A DNA stretch of 64,000 bases from Bacillus subtilis (GCA_021733665.1 JAHREI010000002.1:62001-126000); one strand, 5' to 3'. Positions 28,179 through 38,422 are shown, numbered from the stretch's first letter. Numbers and translations are program-made. Notes: generated by a model not told the origin, from the sequence alone.

Positions 28179-28757
28179 TCAGATCATGTGTTTGATGCCG
28201 GCACGGAAATAATCCCAGCCGGTATAAAGTGTCAGAATAGCCGATACCCACAACAGGATCAGACCTGTTTCAGTGGTGTAAGGCAGGATTTTGTCACCGG
28301 CAGGACCCGCGAGCAGAAATGCCAGCGCAATCATCTGCACCGTGGTTTTCCATTTGGCGAGCTGTGAAACCGGTACACTGACTTTGAGATCAGCAAGATA
28401 TTCACGCAGGCCTGAAACCAGAATTTCTCGGCAGAGAATGATGATTGCAGCCCAGAGTGTCCAGCCGGCAATCGTACCGTCAGCGGCCAGCAGCAGCAGA
28501 ATGGCGGAGACCAGCAGCTTATCGGCTATCGGATCAAGCATACGTCCGATATTCGATGTCTGTTTCCACATACGGGCAAGATAGCCGTCAAAGAAATCGG
28601 TAATGCTGGCTGCCGCAAACAGACCAAGCGCCCACCATCTCGCAGTGTCGCTGCTCTTTAAATGGCCTTCCAGAAAAAAGCACAGAACCACAAGTGGCAC
28701 AGCAACGATACGTGCATATGTAAGGATGTTGGGCAGTGATAATGTGTGTTTACTCAT
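28179..28757 (-). CDS. pgsA: CDP-diacylglycerol-glycerol-3-phosphate 3-phosphatidyltransferase
   Basis: A 192-residue membrane enzyme making phosphatidylglycerol phosphate. The CDP-alcohol phosphotransferase signature is DFFDGYLARMWKQ with GRMLDPIADK (near 62-85), which has all the Asp ligands. It has about five membrane helices. The start at 28757 gives MSKHTLSLPNILTYARIV, the normal N-terminus. First of pgsA-moaD-moaE and 220 bases or more from uvrC, an order common in Rhizobiales. Confidence 0.95.
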   Translation of the reverse strand: MSKHTLSLPNILTYARIVAVPLVVLCFFLEGHLKSSDTARWWALGLFAAASITDFFDGYLARMWKQTSNIGRMLDPIADKLLVSAILLLLAADGTIAGWTLWAAIIILCREILVSGLREYLADLKVSVPVSQLAKWKTTVQMIALAFLLAGPAGDKILPYTTETGLILLWVSAILTLYTGWDYFRAGIKHMI

Positions 28758-29031
28758 AGTCCTCTGAAATCCGCCTGAAATTCGCTCGAAATCCGCATTC
28801 CGGAAAGACACCGGCCAAGGCCATTGTCGGGAGAAATCGAACCCTGAGGTTCATATTAGTGCAATTATTCAGAGACTGCCTTCGCTCAGAGAGCCAAGGC
28901 CGTACTCTCAGATTTATGCTATACGACAAATCATTGTCAGCTGGTTACCATCAATCCCGCTATAGGCTAAAAAGCAACCGCCTGACTGTATTTAAAAGCC
29001 TTATTATGTGTATATTGCGTCAGATAACCCA

Positions 29032-31128
29032 TTATTGATCACGGAAGTGGTCATAAATGGTTTGCGCCAGCGCTTCCGAGATACCTTCCACTTTACGCAG
29101 ATCAGCTAATGCAGCACCAGCAACGGCTTTTGCCGTGCCGAATTCATGCAGCAAAGCACGCTTGCGTGAAGGGCCTATACCACCGATCTCATCCAGCGGA
29201 CTTTTGATCATTTCTTTCTTGCGCTTTGCCCGATGGGTGCCGATGGCAAAGCGGTGTGCCTCATCGCGCATGCGCTGAATGAAATATAAAACCGGATCAC
29301 GCGGCGGCAGCGTAAAGGACGGTTTGCCACTGACAAAGAACCGCTCACGTCCTGCTTCACGGTCAACGCCCTTGGCGATACCAATGGAGATAACCTTGTC
29401 ATTAATGCCGAGCTGGGTGAGGATATCGCGTACGGCACCAACCTGTCCCTGACCACCATCAATCAAAATAACATCCGGCCATGCAGGGAAACTGTCATCC
29501 GTAATCTCCTCAGCATCTGCTTCACCTTCAGTGAGCACTTTGGGAACCTGTACTTCCAGTTCATTCATATGATCTTTAATCAGGCGGCCAAAGCGGCGCT
29601 CGATCACTTCACGCATCATACCAAAGTCATCGCCCGGTGTAATATCGGTCGAGCGGATGTTGAATTTGCGATACTGGTTTTTAACGAAGCCTTCCTGTCC
29701 GGCAACGATCATACCGCCGACCGCATTGGTACCCATAATATGGGAGTTATCGTAAACCTCGATGCGACGCGGAACAAATGGCAGTTCAAAGGTCTCTGCC
29801 ATGGCTTTGAGCAACCGTGCCTGAGAAGAGGTTTCAGCAAGTCGCCGTCCCAATGTTTCGCGCGCATTGGTCATGGCGTGATCGACAAGATCTTTCTTTT
29901 CACCACGCTGCGGTACATTGATTGTCACACGGCGACCGGCAGAGGCCGACAGCGCTTCACCAAGCAATTCCTGCTCTTCGACATTCTCTGAGAGCAGGAT
30001 CAGCTGCGGGCAGGGTTTGTTATCGTAAAACTGGGTGATGAAGGCACCAAGCACTTCTGCAGCCGACAGCGACGGATCCGCTTTCGGGAAATAAGCACGG
30101 TTGCCCCAGTTCTGGCCGGTACGGAAGAAGAAGACCTGAATACAGGCCAGCCCGCCTTCCTGATGAATTGCAAACACATCAGCCTCATCCACGGTCTGCG
30201 GATTGATGCCCTGATGGGACTGAATATGCGACAGCGCAGAGAGGCGGTCGCGGAATATTGCCGCGCGCTCAAAATCCAGCTCTTCCGAGGCTGCCGTCAT
30301 GGCATCGCGCATTTGTTGCTGCACGGCCTTGCTGCGGCCGGAGAGAAAGGCTTTAGCCTCACGCACCAGACCAGCATAATCCTCATCGCTGATTTCCTGC
30401 GTGCAGGGGCCTGAACAGCGTTTGATCTGGTGCAGCAGGCAAGGGCGCGTGCGGCTTTCAAACATGGAATCGGTGCAGCTGCGCAGCAAGAAGGCGCGTT
30501 CAAGCACGCTGATGGTGCGTGTTACCGCCCCAGCTGATGCAAAAGGGCCGTAATATTCGCCTTTGCGCGAGCGGGCACCGCGATGTTTGAAAATGCCGGG
30601 TGCGCGGGTATCGCCGGAAATCAAAATATAGGGAAAAGACTTATCATCGCGAAGCAACACGTTAAAACGCGGGCGTAAGCGCTTGATCAGATTCGCTTCC
30701 AGCAGCAGCGCTTCTGTTTCGGTACGGGTGACAACAAATTCCATTGTTGTCGTTTCGCGGATCATACGGGCGATGCGGTTGCTGTGTCCCTGACCGCGCG
30801 CATAATTGCTGACGCGTTTTTTCAGGCTCTTGGCCTTACCGACATACAACACATCGCCTTCGCCATTGAACATGCGATAGACACCGGGGCTGTTCGGCAG
30901 TTTTTTCACAAAAGCATTGATGACATCAGGACCACTCAGATTCTGTGTGGAGGCATCAAATTCATCCAGCGCAGAATCCCAGCGGATATTGCTGGCCAGC
31001 TCTGCGGCCGAACTGGTTTCCTCGGTAAAACTTTCTTCGTCGTCACCACTATCATCGCTCAGCAGGATATCTTCTTCCGTGTCATTCTCAGGAAGTGCAA
31101 TATCCGTACTGTTTATGCTGTTTGTCAT
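29032..31128 (-). CDS. uvrC: Excinuclease ABC subunit C
   Basis: A 698-residue UvrC that makes both incisions in nucleotide excision repair. Acidic extension (1-65), GIY-YIG nuclease ([20 protein letters not shown], about 75-155), UVR domain for UvrB binding ([20 protein letters not shown]), RNase H-like nuclease ([19 protein letters not shown]), and a C-terminal helix-hairpin-helix pair ([14 protein letters not shown] and [11 protein letters not shown]). The start at 31128 overlaps the reductase stop (ATGA). The Asp/Glu/Ser-rich extension is longer than in E. coli UvrC (610 residues). Confidence 0.96.
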   Translation of the reverse strand: MTNSINSTDIALPENDTEEDILLSDDSGDDEESFTEETSSAAELASNIRWDSALDEFDASTQNLSGPDVINAFVKKLPNSPGVYRMFNGEGDVLYVGKAKSLKKRVSNYARGQGHSNRIARMIRETTTMEFVVTRTETEALLLEANLIKRLRPRFNVLLRDDKSFPYILISGDTRAPGIFKHRGARSRKGEYYGPFASAGAVTRTISVLERAFLLRSCTDSMFESRTRPCLLHQIKRCSGPCTQEISDEDYAGLVREAKAFLSGRSKAVQQQMRDAMTAASEELDFERAAIFRDRLSALSHIQSHQGINPQTVDEADVFAIHQEGGLACIQVFFFRTGQNWGNRAYFPKADPSLSAAEVLGAFITQFYDNKPCPQLILLSENVEEQELLGEALSASAGRRVTINVPQRGEKKDLVDHAMTNARETLGRRLAETSSQARLLKAMAETFELPFVPRRIEVYDNSHIMGTNAVGGMIVAGQEGFVKNQYRKFNIRSTDITPGDDFGMMREVIERRFGRLIKDHMNELEVQVPKVLTEGEADAEEITDDSFPAWPDVILIDGGQGQVGAVRDILTQLGINDKVISIGIAKGVDREAGRERFFVSGKPSFTLPPRDPVLYFIQRMRDEAHRFAIGTHRAKRKKEMIKSPLDEIGGIGPSRKRALLHEFGTAKAVAGAALADLRKVEGISEALAQTIYDHFRDQ

Positions 31129-31907
31129 TCCGAAATACCTGCAATATCCGGCGTTTCCCATGCCAGATGCTGTCCGCCGTCCAGTGCAATCATTTGTCCG
31201 GTGACGGAGCGCGTTCTCCACAGATAGTCAATCGTGGTGGCAAATTCATCCAGCAATGGCGCTTTTTTTAACAGCACGGCATCAACCTGTTTTTCAAAAT
31301 CACCTGGCTGCTGTCTTTCACTTGGCAAGGTCGGCCCCGGCGCAATGGCATTCACGCGGATAGCGGGGGCGAGTGCCTGAGCCAGCGTGCGTGTTGCAGT
31401 CCAGAGTGCGGTTTTCGACAGGGTATAGGAGATGAATTGCGGGTTGAGCTTTTGTACGCGCTGGTCGGTGACATTGATGATCAGCCCTTGCTTATCTTCC
31501 GGCAGAGCTTCTGCCATGGCCTGCGCCAGAAAGACCGGCGCTTTGACATGCACTGCAAAATGGCGATCCCAGAGATCATGGGTGAGGGAGCCGATGCGGT
31601 CATCCTCAAAGACAGAAGCATTATTGACCAGCAACTCCACAGGGCCGAACGGCAGTGCAGCTTGATCCATCAGGCTTGCGACTTGTTCATCGTCCGAGAG
31701 GTCTGCAGATACGACAGCTGCTTTGCCGCCATTATCGCGGATGCGCTGCGCCAGTGCCTCTGCCTGTGTGGTTGACCGGTTGCAGTGAATAATAACCGGA
31801 TAGCCGAGTGCGGCCAGATCCTGCGCAATATGGCTGCCAATACGCTTTGCACCACCGGTAATCAGGGTGACAGGTAAGACCTCAGACACAGTCCGCATGG
31901 CAGTCAT
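31125..31907 (-). CDS. SDR family reductase, FolM/pteridine reductase-like
   Basis: A 260-residue short-chain dehydrogenase. The cofactor motif TGGAKRIG with HCNRS shortly after follows the TGX3RXG plus NRS pattern of pteridine reductases such as FolM, rather than general SDRs. Active-site Tyr and Lys are in [10 protein letters not shown], and LLVNNASVF is the NNAS motif. It would reduce dihydrobiopterin or dihydromonapterin; the exact substrate is inferred. Translationally coupled to uvrC by a four-base overlap. Confidence 0.82.
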   Translation of the reverse strand: MTAMRTVSEVLPVTLITGGAKRIGSHIAQDLAALGYPVIIHCNRSTTQAEALAQRIRDNGGKAAVVSADLSDDEQVASLMDQAALPFGPVELLVNNASVFEDDRIGSLTHDLWDRHFAVHVKAPVFLAQAMAEALPEDKQGLIINVTDQRVQKLNPQFISYTLSKTALWTATRTLAQALAPAIRVNAIAPGPTLPSERQQPGDFEKQVDAVLLKKAPLLDEFATTIDYLWRTRSVTGQMIALDGGQHLAWETPDIAGISE

Positions 31908-32440
31908 TGGGGGCAGGCTCCTCGATGAGTGTACTCTATAATTGTTATGTATCTACGATTGCGGCGATTGCAAATCAGCAGGTATGAATAAGTCTATCAC
32001 GGTTCATATTATTTTGTCGCAGCCACAGAGCCTGTGCACAGCATTGCCTTTTGTGACCGGGAATCACCTTCCACAGAAGTTGAGGCAATTGTTAGCTGGT
32101 CTGAGCATTCTCCGGATCTTGGGTAATAATAATCGGAGCGCAATGTTTGAAAGGTTTTTTGCTGGCAGCCGATAAAGTTAAATGATTATTTTGGAGTAAA
32201 ATTAAATTCATATTTCATGATAACTATTTGATATTAAATGAAATGTTGTAAATTTACATCGTCAGATTTTTCTCGTTTTTCAGCCGTATTTTCATCTTGT
32301 TTCTGAATATTAGACAGTGTTGATCTGCATTGCTCGTGTTTAAATGCATAGCGTAGTGCAGGAATAATCTGCGCCAAATTAGAGAGACATTTTCTGTTTC
32401 GTGCGCTGTTTTAAAAAATAGAATATTGTTAGGAAATATT
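31908..32440. other. Intergenic region before the first Omp25-family gene
   Basis: About 533 bases, very AT-rich in the last 250. No gene or hairpin is convincing. A long regulatory leader is plausible for an abundant outer membrane protein. The only clear signal is the ribosome binding site AGGA at 32431-32434. Confidence 0.5.
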
Positions 32441-33091
32441 ATGAATTATTTTAAATCACTTGTCTTGGCCGCAGCCATTGTTGCGCCTGTAACTGTTCCT
32501 GCTTTTGCTGCTGATGCAATCCGTTCTCAGCCGATTGTGCCGGAGCCTGTGGTAGAGACAACGCCGGTTAATACTTGGGAGGGTGGTTACACTGGTATTT
32601 ATCTTGGTGGTGCAAGCAATAGTCTTAAAAATGATGCACTTGGTGGTTCGGCTCGCAATAACAATGTGAAGCTCGGCGCTTATGCCGGCTGGAATTTTCA
32701 GAATGATAATTTTGTCTACGGTGTTGAGGGTGATGCCGGTCTTAATAATATGAAGTTTCGTGATGGTGATCTCAAAGCACGAGGTGGTTTTGATGGCTCG
32801 CTGCGTGCCCGTCTTGGTTATGACATGGGAACATTCATGCCCTATGTGACCGGTGGTCTTGCAGGAACACAGCTAAAGTTCACTGATGGTGTAAATTCTG
32901 ACAAGAAATTCCGCGTCGGTTATACGCTGGGTGCCGGTGCGGAAACCATGCTGACTGAAAATATCAGTGCCCGACTAGAATATCGTTTCTCGGACTTTGG
33001 TAAAAAGAACATCACTTTGGGTAATCTTGAAGCCCGTGATGTGAAACTGCGGAGCCACGATATCCGTATCGGTATCGGTTACAAATTCTGA
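32441..33091 (+). CDS. Omp25/Omp31-family outer membrane protein (first copy)
   Basis: A 216-residue eight-stranded beta-barrel with a signal peptide (residues 1-23, ending PAFA). It has the family landmarks [90 protein letters not shown] and the C-terminal HDIRIGIGYKF with final Phe. In Brucella such proteins are major surface antigens. The start at 32441 has AGGA upstream. A paralogue follows at 33528. Confidence 0.93.
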   Translation: MNYFKSLVLAAAIVAPVTVPAFAADAIRSQPIVPEPVVETTPVNTWEGGYTGIYLGGASNSLKNDALGGSARNNNVKLGAYAGWNFQNDNFVYGVEGDAGLNNMKFRDGDLKARGGFDGSLRARLGYDMGTFMPYVTGGLAGTQLKFTDGVNSDKKFRVGYTLGAGAETMLTENISARLEYRFSDFGKKNITLGNLEARDVKLRSHDIRIGIGYKF

Positions 33092-33208
33092 AGAAAGCTT
33101 TTACACCGCAGATTCGTTTGATGTGATTGCAGAGAGACAAGGCTCCGACGGAATCTTCTTCTCTCATCCTAGTAAAAACGAATGTTGAGGCTTGGTTAAG
33201 AGATCATG

Positions 33209-33240
33209 AAGAAGGCCGGGTTATTCCGGCCTTCTTTTTT
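33209..33240 (+). terminator. Terminator after the first Omp25-family gene
   Basis: AAGAAGGCCGG (33209-33219) pairs with CCGGCCTTCTT (33226-33236), followed by T residues. It lies 118 bases beyond the stop codon. Confidence 0.92.
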
Positions 33241-33527
33241 GATGGTCGTTTTAAATTTATATTTAATTTCAAATATTTGGTTGTATTTAATCGAGAATTT
33301 CCACAGTAAGCCGTGTCACTTTTCAGACATAATAAGGCCGGTTTTTTTCCATGGTGCTGCATTTCTGCTGCCGCAATCAGGAGTCATCTTTTGCTGTGTC
33401 AGGCAAACTTCTTTCTCTGAAACGAAAATGAGGAAAGTGAGTGCCTGGAGTATTCAGTTTTATCTGCGGCTTTAGAGAGCGGAGGTAAGCTGAAAGACAG
33501 TTTTATAAATTTATAAGGACAACCTGT
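33241..33527 (+). other. Intergenic region between the two Omp25-family genes
   Basis: About 287 bases after the terminator, without a credible gene. A promoter for the second copy must lie here, since the first is terminated. The ribosome binding site AAGGACAA is at 33516-33523. Confidence 0.5.
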
Positions 33528-34181
33528 ATGCGTATTATCAAATCTATGGCACTTGCATCTGTTGCGCTGTTGCCGCTCTCGGCCACAGCTTTTGCCGCTG
33601 ATGCGATTCAACCGCAGACATATGAACCAGTTGCACCAGTTGTTGATGTTGCTCCTCAGAGCAGCTGGGCAGGCGGTTATACCGGTCTTTATCTCGGCTA
33701 TGGTATCAATAAATATAAAACCGATACCGGCCTTGGCGATCTGAAAGACAATAATGCCAAATTCGGCGGTTATGCCGGTTGGAACTTCCAGAACGACAAT
33801 ATTGTCTACGGTCTTGAAGGTGATGCCGGTTATAACTGGGCGAAAAAAGAAAAGCTCGGCGTAACAGCGAAAAGCGGTTTTGACGGCTCGCTGCGTGCCC
33901 GTCTTGGTGTCGATATGGGACCGGTTATGCCATATGTCACCGCCGGTGTGGCCGGTACACAGGTTAAGTTCTCTGATGCAACCTCGTCGGAAGATAAGTT
34001 CCGTGTGGGCTGGACAGCCGGTGCCGGTGCTGAAACCTTCCTGACACAGAATGTAACAGCGCGTCTGGAATATCGTTACACCGATTTCGGTAAGAAAGAC
34101 TTCCAGCTGAACAGCGGTACAGTCAGCGATGGTGGTCTCCAGAGCCACGATATCCGTCTGGGTGTTGGCTACAAGTTCTAA
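33528..34181 (+). CDS. Omp25/Omp31-family outer membrane protein (second copy)
   Basis: A 217-residue paralogue of the protein at 32441. It shares [24 protein letters not shown] and [12 protein letters not shown], and has the same signal peptide pattern (ends [11 protein letters not shown]). Differences are concentrated in the predicted surface loops ([26 protein letters not shown]). The two copies have separate terminators, so they can be regulated independently. Confidence 0.94.
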   Translation: MRIIKSMALASVALLPLSATAFAADAIQPQTYEPVAPVVDVAPQSSWAGGYTGLYLGYGINKYKTDTGLGDLKDNNAKFGGYAGWNFQNDNIVYGLEGDAGYNWAKKEKLGVTAKSGFDGSLRARLGVDMGPVMPYVTAGVAGTQVKFSDATSSEDKFRVGWTAGAGAETFLTQNVTARLEYRYTDFGKKDFQLNSGTVSDGGLQSHDIRLGVGYKF

Positions 34182-34183
34182 TA

Positions 34184-34215
34184 AAAAAGCCGGGAAGAAA
34201 TTCCCGGCTTTTTCT
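34184..34215 (+). terminator. Terminator after the second Omp25-family gene
   Basis: AAAAAGCCGGGAA (34184-34196) pairs with TTCCCGGCTTTTT (34201-34213), loop GAAA. Confidence 0.94.
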
Positions 34216-34239
34216 TTATGCTGTAACTATTTGTTTTTA

Positions 34240-34286
34240 CGCATTATCCGACGCAAAATCGGTTCCCACTTTTGCTGGAAATGCTA
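34240..34286 (-). repeat. Single-module palindromic repeat
   Basis: Reverse-strand copy of module 1. GCATT/AATGC and GCAAAA/TTTTGC arms frame GTGGGAACCGA when read on the minus strand. It differs from the 26057 copy at only a few positions. It lies between two convergent genes. Confidence 0.87.
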
Positions 34287-34290
34287 TAAC

Positions 34291-34893
34291 TCAGGCTGCT
34301 TTCGGCAATTGTGCAGCCAGTTCCGGATGCAGTTCTGCAAAGCGCTTGAACCAGCGTTTCAGTTTCGGACGACCGCGTTCCCAGCCATTACCAAAGCGCA
34401 GATTGAGATAGCCGAGCGTTGAAGCAATCGCGATATGGCCGGTGTGAATTTTAGCACCGATACGCGGCGCTGTTTCATTGAGCAGGTCAAGCGTGCGTTC
34501 TGCTTTTCTCCAATGCCAGTCGAGGATCGGCTGATGCACGATTTCTTCCGGACGTTTGATACGCTCATAAACATGAGCAACCAGTGCATCTGCCAGACCA
34601 TCAGCAAGTGATTCAAATTTTTCCGCATCCAGACGCTTCTCAGCATTGCGCGGAAACAGCTTGTTGCCGGAGATACGGTTGAGGTACTGAGTGATAACGC
34701 GGCTGTCAAAAACCGCTTTGCCTTCCGGCGTAACCAGCGTCGGGATTTTACCCAGCGGATTAGCGGCAAGCAGCTCTGCCGGTTCGTCGCTGGTGACAAC
34801 GATATGTTTTTCCAGTTCAATACCGGCATAAAGCGCCGCAAGACGCACTTTGGCACTGAAAGGTGAGGCAGGCGAAGTATAAAGCTTGTGCAT
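34291..34893 (-). CDS. Glutathione S-transferase family protein
   Basis: A 200-residue cytosolic GST-like protein. The N-terminal thioredoxin-like domain (1-77) has LYTSPASPFSAKVRLAAL, the NPLGKIPTLV segment with the cis-Pro, and FDSRVITQYL. The helical C-terminal domain has IASTLGYLNLRF. The Ser at SPASPFS is the probable glutathione-activating residue. Substrate unknown. Single gene, 23 bases downstream of the RNase T2 gene in the same direction. Confidence 0.9.
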   Translation of the reverse strand: MHKLYTSPASPFSAKVRLAALYAGIELEKHIVVTSDEPAELLAANPLGKIPTLVTPEGKAVFDSRVITQYLNRISGNKLFPRNAEKRLDAEKFESLADGLADALVAHVYERIKRPEEIVHQPILDWHWRKAERTLDLLNETAPRIGAKIHTGHIAIASTLGYLNLRFGNGWERGRPKLKRWFKRFAELHPELAAQLPKAA

Positions 34894-34916
34894 GGGGTTG
34901 AGCCTAATTTAAATCA

Positions 34917-35765
34917 TCAGCGATTAGGAAGCAGGTTGACAGAACGGCTGCGGCAGGAGTTGCGGTCAACTTCCCCGCAGGTACGGAATTTCAAATTTTT
35001 ATCCATACAGATGCGTACTTCCTGCAAGCGTCTGCGGTTGCAGGTGACGGCAATTGCATCGGCGGGCAGTCCCGGATTGGCAGCTATAAATGCCTTTTCA
35101 ACAAGCTGCGGATCGACACTGCGCGGACTGCTGACAGCGCGCAGGGCAGGCGGGATCGTTACAGCCTGATAGGCATTGCGCATTGTCATGAAGTAGTCGC
35201 GCTGGCTGATCCCTGCACATGTACCATGTTTGCGCCATTGATAGCGCATCAGTCCGGCTGCAGGCATAATATCGGACAGCGATGAAACCAGATCACGCGG
35301 CACCTGATTATTGGCCTGGTCATGTCTGCAATTTTCAGGAAAACCCTGCTCAAATTGCGGCCACAGGCCATGGACAACAAAGCCGTAATCGCGACCGATG
35401 CCGCATTGTTGACGGGCATCAGAACGGTTGCCGTTATCAGCGCAATAGCTTGGCGACCAGCTCAGTGCCAGCACATAGAAATCAAAATTCGCAGAGGATG
35501 GTGCAGCGGGCACGTTTTGCGGATGAGCCGGTATGCGTTGCGGAATTTTGTTTTCCGGCCTGAGAGAAGGACGTTCGGGACTAGTCTGCGGTGTGAGTTT
35601 GCGCAGATCATTGCCCATGCTTTGCATCAGCTTGTCGGACAGCGATTGGGCAGATACCGGTGCGGCAAAGAGCATTGCACCGGCAAGCGCAAGACTGACC
35701 ACAGAAAAACAGCCCGGTTTGCTGCGTGCAAACGGGCTGTGTGATTTCAATCCCTGAACGGACAT
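34917..35765 (-). CDS. Exported ribonuclease T2
   Basis: A 282-residue RNase T2. The signal peptide ends near residue 38 (APVSAQ), then a Pro-rich linker (about 55-80) and the catalytic domain. Both active-site motifs are intact: FVVHGLWPQFEQG and YQWRKHGTCAG, each with its catalytic His. It cleaves RNA without base preference in the periplasm or outside the cell, probably for phosphate or nucleotide scavenging. The start at 35765 avoids a longer frame that crosses the upstream gene. No strong ribosome binding site is visible. Confidence 0.92.
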   Translation of the reverse strand: MSVQGLKSHSPFARSKPGCFSVVSLALAGAMLFAAPVSAQSLSDKLMQSMGNDLRKLTPQTSPERPSLRPENKIPQRIPAHPQNVPAAPSSANFDFYVLALSWSPSYCADNGNRSDARQQCGIGRDYGFVVHGLWPQFEQGFPENCRHDQANNQVPRDLVSSLSDIMPAAGLMRYQWRKHGTCAGISQRDYFMTMRNAYQAVTIPPALRAVSSPRSVDPQLVEKAFIAANPGLPADAIAVTCNRRRLQEVRICMDKNLKFRTCGEVDRNSCRSRSVNLLPNR

Positions 35766-35775
35766 AGCGGAAATA

Positions 35776-36213
35776 TCAGCGAAGAACGCGGCAGCGGCCG
35801 TCATAGACGAACCACTTGTCAAAACCGTCGACGCAGGATTCCACATTGCTGCCCATCGAGGCGAAGCCCTGTGTTTTCTCAACCATGTACCACATATTGC
35901 GATTTTCGCCATTGGAGAGCACTGCCGTTGCACGGCAATAATGACGCTCAATACCTGACGGATAGGTTTTCGGATCAAAGCGGGTCGCGCTGACATTGCT
36001 CACAGCGTTGATTTTAACCGCAGGCATTTCCGGAACGCCGCGAACAAGGCGGTCAAACTGGGCTACAGCGCGGTTGATGACGCCCTGTTCCTGACAAACA
36101 GGGGAAATTGCAGCAGGAGAGGTTGCCAAATAATCAGCAGCCTGTGCCTGCGAAAAAGATGCTGCTGACAGACCTGCAAACAGTGCGAAAGCAAAAGCGG
36201 TGCGTAATGACAT
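35776..36213 (-). CDS. Small exported protein of unknown function
   Basis: A 145-residue protein with a clear signal peptide (MSLRTAFAFALFAGLSAASF, cleaved near QAQAADY). The mature part has four Cys residues (PVCQE, YCRA, ESCVD, GRCRVLR), likely two disulfides, with VSATRFDPKTYPSG and MWYMVEKTQGF. It ends 10 bases before the RNase T2 start, so the two are likely co-transcribed. I do not recognise a named family; the spacing only suggests a related extracytoplasmic role. Confidence 0.8.
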   Translation of the reverse strand: MSLRTAFAFALFAGLSAASFSQAQAADYLATSPAAISPVCQEQGVINRAVAQFDRLVRGVPEMPAVKINAVSNVSATRFDPKTYPSGIERHYCRATAVLSNGENRNMWYMVEKTQGFASMGSNVESCVDGFDKWFVYDGRCRVLR

Positions 36214-36318
36214 GAATCTGTCCTTATTGAAAAACTGTTAACCAGAGTTTTTGCCATATTCCTGTGTCGGGTCAAGCCTCAACCGTGCACAAGACAGTGA
36301 TCACGAAGAAATGAGCTG

Positions 36319-37203
36319 TTATTTTTCTGCCCGTTCTTCGCCGGTGATCCATTCAATCTTGTAACTGCCCTGATTGTTTTCGCCAAATAGCGAAGCCAGC
36401 CATGGCGAAATTTTGGTCATTTCTTCCTGCAACAGATAAGGCGGATTGACGATAATCATACCGGTGCCGTCAAAACGCGGTTCCTTTGAGGGTGCACGGA
36501 CAGCCAGTTCCAGACGCAGAATTTTCGGCAGGCCGCTTTCTTTCAAATTCGCGATGAAACGGTTGACCTCACGGCGGTCTTTAACCGGATACCACAAAGC
36601 ATAGGTACCGGTCGCAAAGCGCCGGTGCGCTTTCACCAGTCCTTCAACGAGACGATCAAATTCTCCGGCAATTTCAAAAGGCGGGTCAACCAGCACAAGG
36701 CCGCGCTTTTCTTTTGGCGGCAGATGGGCACCCAGTGCCAGCCAGCCATTGAGTTCGGTTACACGTGTCTGATAGTCGCCTTCAAACAAGGCGGCCAGTG
36801 TCTTGTAATCCTGCGGATGCAATTCCAATGCCGAAAGGCGATCCTGCTCACGCATCAGATAGCGGGTCAGGAGTGGAGATCCCGGATAATAACGCAGATT
36901 GTTTTCTTTAGCTGCGCTGTTTTCCTGCTCAATCACATCAAGATAAGGTGCAATCAACTCCAGCACTGCGGCAGGAATGCTGCCCGCAGCTTTGGCATCG
37001 AAAACCTGTTCAATACCACTGCGCCATTCCAGCGTTTTACCGGCTTCCACACCACCCAGATCATAGCGACCAATACCGGCATGAGTGTCGATCACGCGCA
37101 AGGCGGCTTCCTTGCGCTGCATATAAAGCAGCACGCGGGTCAGCACGATATGTTTGAACACATCGGCAAAGTTTCCGGCATGATAGGCGTGACGATAATT
37201 CAT
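36319..37203 (-). CDS. rlmJ: 23S rRNA (adenine-2030-N6)-methyltransferase
   Basis: A 294-residue RlmJ. It opens with the diagnostic MNYRHAYHAGNFADVFKHIV, has the SAM-binding region DTHAGIGRYDLGG, YYPGSPLL, the DPPF catalytic motif in LVLVDPPFEIAGEF, and GTGMIIVNPPY near the C-terminus. It methylates A2030 of 23S rRNA. Single gene. Confidence 0.95.
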   Translation of the reverse strand: MNYRHAYHAGNFADVFKHIVLTRVLLYMQRKEAALRVIDTHAGIGRYDLGGVEAGKTLEWRSGIEQVFDAKAAGSIPAAVLELIAPYLDVIEQENSAAKENNLRYYPGSPLLTRYLMREQDRLSALELHPQDYKTLAALFEGDYQTRVTELNGWLALGAHLPPKEKRGLVLVDPPFEIAGEFDRLVEGLVKAHRRFATGTYALWYPVKDRREVNRFIANLKESGLPKILRLELAVRAPSKEPRFDGTGMIIVNPPYLLQEEMTKISPWLASLFGENNQGSYKIEWITGEERAEK

Positions 37204-37382
37204 ATTCAGTTCAATCCGGCTCTAGTCTTTGCAAGCATGATCCTGAGAATTCAGAGCATCATGTTTTGTAATATCTCATGGCATATATCTGTTCGGGCAT
37301 GATTATGCCATAACCAGCATACCGGATATGCAGTGAATAGATTCTGCTTTTTCATCCGGCTTTATAATAATCCGGTGATATC

Positions 37383-38231
37383 ATGTCTGGTTTTGTCGTT
37401 CTGATCGTTCTCTTCGGTGCTTTGCTGCATGCGAGCTGGAATGTGATTGTCAAATCCGGGACGGATAAATATCTCAGCGCTGTCATGGTGAGTGGTTCGG
37501 CAGGACTGATTGCGCTGGTTTTTTTGCCCTTTGTGCCGCTGCCACTCTCCGCCAGCTGGCCCTATATGTTCACCTCTACGGTGTTTCAGATCATCTATAT
37601 GTTTCTGGTCGCTGCGGCCTATAGCAATGGTGATATGAGCCTTGCCTACCCATTGATGCGCGGTACACCGCCTTTGCTGGTAGCAATGATATCAGGACCG
37701 TTGATCGGCGAAGTGCTTGGCTCAATGCAATGGTTGTCTGTCGGCCTGATTTCCGGCGGCGTGCTGGTAATGGCACTTGGCCGCTCTCAGGCACTTGCCG
37801 CTGGTCGTAACAGCCGCACAGTTATCATTGCGCTGATCAATGCGCTGTTTATCGCCGGCTATACGCTGGTTGATGCGGTTGGTGTGCGTTTATCCGGTAA
37901 TGCGGTGTCCTATGTGCTCTGGGCATTTTTGTTTAATGCGATACCGGTGGTAAGCTGGGGTATCTGGCATTATTGCGGGCATCTGCTCACACATATCAAA
38001 AAGCGCGGACACCTGACGATTATTGGTGGTGTAGGTACGCTTGGTTCCTACGGGCTGGCACTTTGGGCGATGACCATGGCGCCGGTGGCGATGGTGGCCG
38101 CCTTGCGGGAGACTTCAATCTTGTTTGGTGTGATCCTGTCGCTGGTTCTGTTGCGTGAGAAAATCAGTATTCAGCGCTTGCTGGGGGCGGTTCTGATTGT
38201 CGGCGGCACAATGATGATGCGGCTGAGTTAG
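37383..38231 (+). CDS. DMT superfamily (EamA-type) transporter
   Basis: A 282-residue membrane protein with about ten hydrophobic helices in two repeats (1-135 and 145-282), the EamA drug/metabolite transporter pattern. Landmarks are LLHASWNVIVKSG, SLAYPLMRGTPPLLVAMISG and ALRETSILFGVILSLVLLREK. Such proteins export metabolites such as amino acids; the substrate cannot be read. An 8-bp inverted repeat, ATGGCATA (37278-37285) with TATGCCAT (37304-37311), lies about 70 bases upstream and might be an operator. Confidence 0.88.
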   Translation: MSGFVVLIVLFGALLHASWNVIVKSGTDKYLSAVMVSGSAGLIALVFLPFVPLPLSASWPYMFTSTVFQIIYMFLVAAAYSNGDMSLAYPLMRGTPPLLVAMISGPLIGEVLGSMQWLSVGLISGGVLVMALGRSQALAAGRNSRTVIIALINALFIAGYTLVDAVGVRLSGNAVSYVLWAFLFNAIPVVSWGIWHYCGHLLTHIKKRGHLTIIGGVGTLGSYGLALWAMTMAPVAMVAALRETSILFGVILSLVLLREKISIQRLLGAVLIVGGTMMMRLS

Positions 38232-38333
38232 AGCATTTGTGAGCCAAAGTGCGAGGCGGTTTGGCGTTGGATAATGCGTAAAATAAATAGTTACAGCGGT
38301 TCCGACGATTCAGTCTTAACGGGACCGCTGTAA
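38231..38333 (+). repeat. Composite two-palindrome intergenic repeat, copy 2
   Basis: Module 1 (38232-38279): GCATT/AATGC outer and GCCAAA/TTTGGC inner arms around GTGCGAGGCGG. Module 2: TTACAGCGGTTCC (38291-38303) pairs with GGGACCGCTGTAA (38321-38333), with one G-T pair. It lies between the EamA gene and the oxidoreductase. Confidence 0.85.
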
Positions 38334-38422
38334 AACCTGATTGTAACTGTGCGGAATTGGCTTATATCGTCGCAAACCATTTTTGCTATTCTGTTGCAAT
38401 ATGACTTTTCAGGAATACGTCC

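Noticed and set aside
33127-33309. A 60-residue frame after the first Omp25-family gene
   Set aside because: It runs through the terminator hairpin at 33209-33240 and has no recognisable features.
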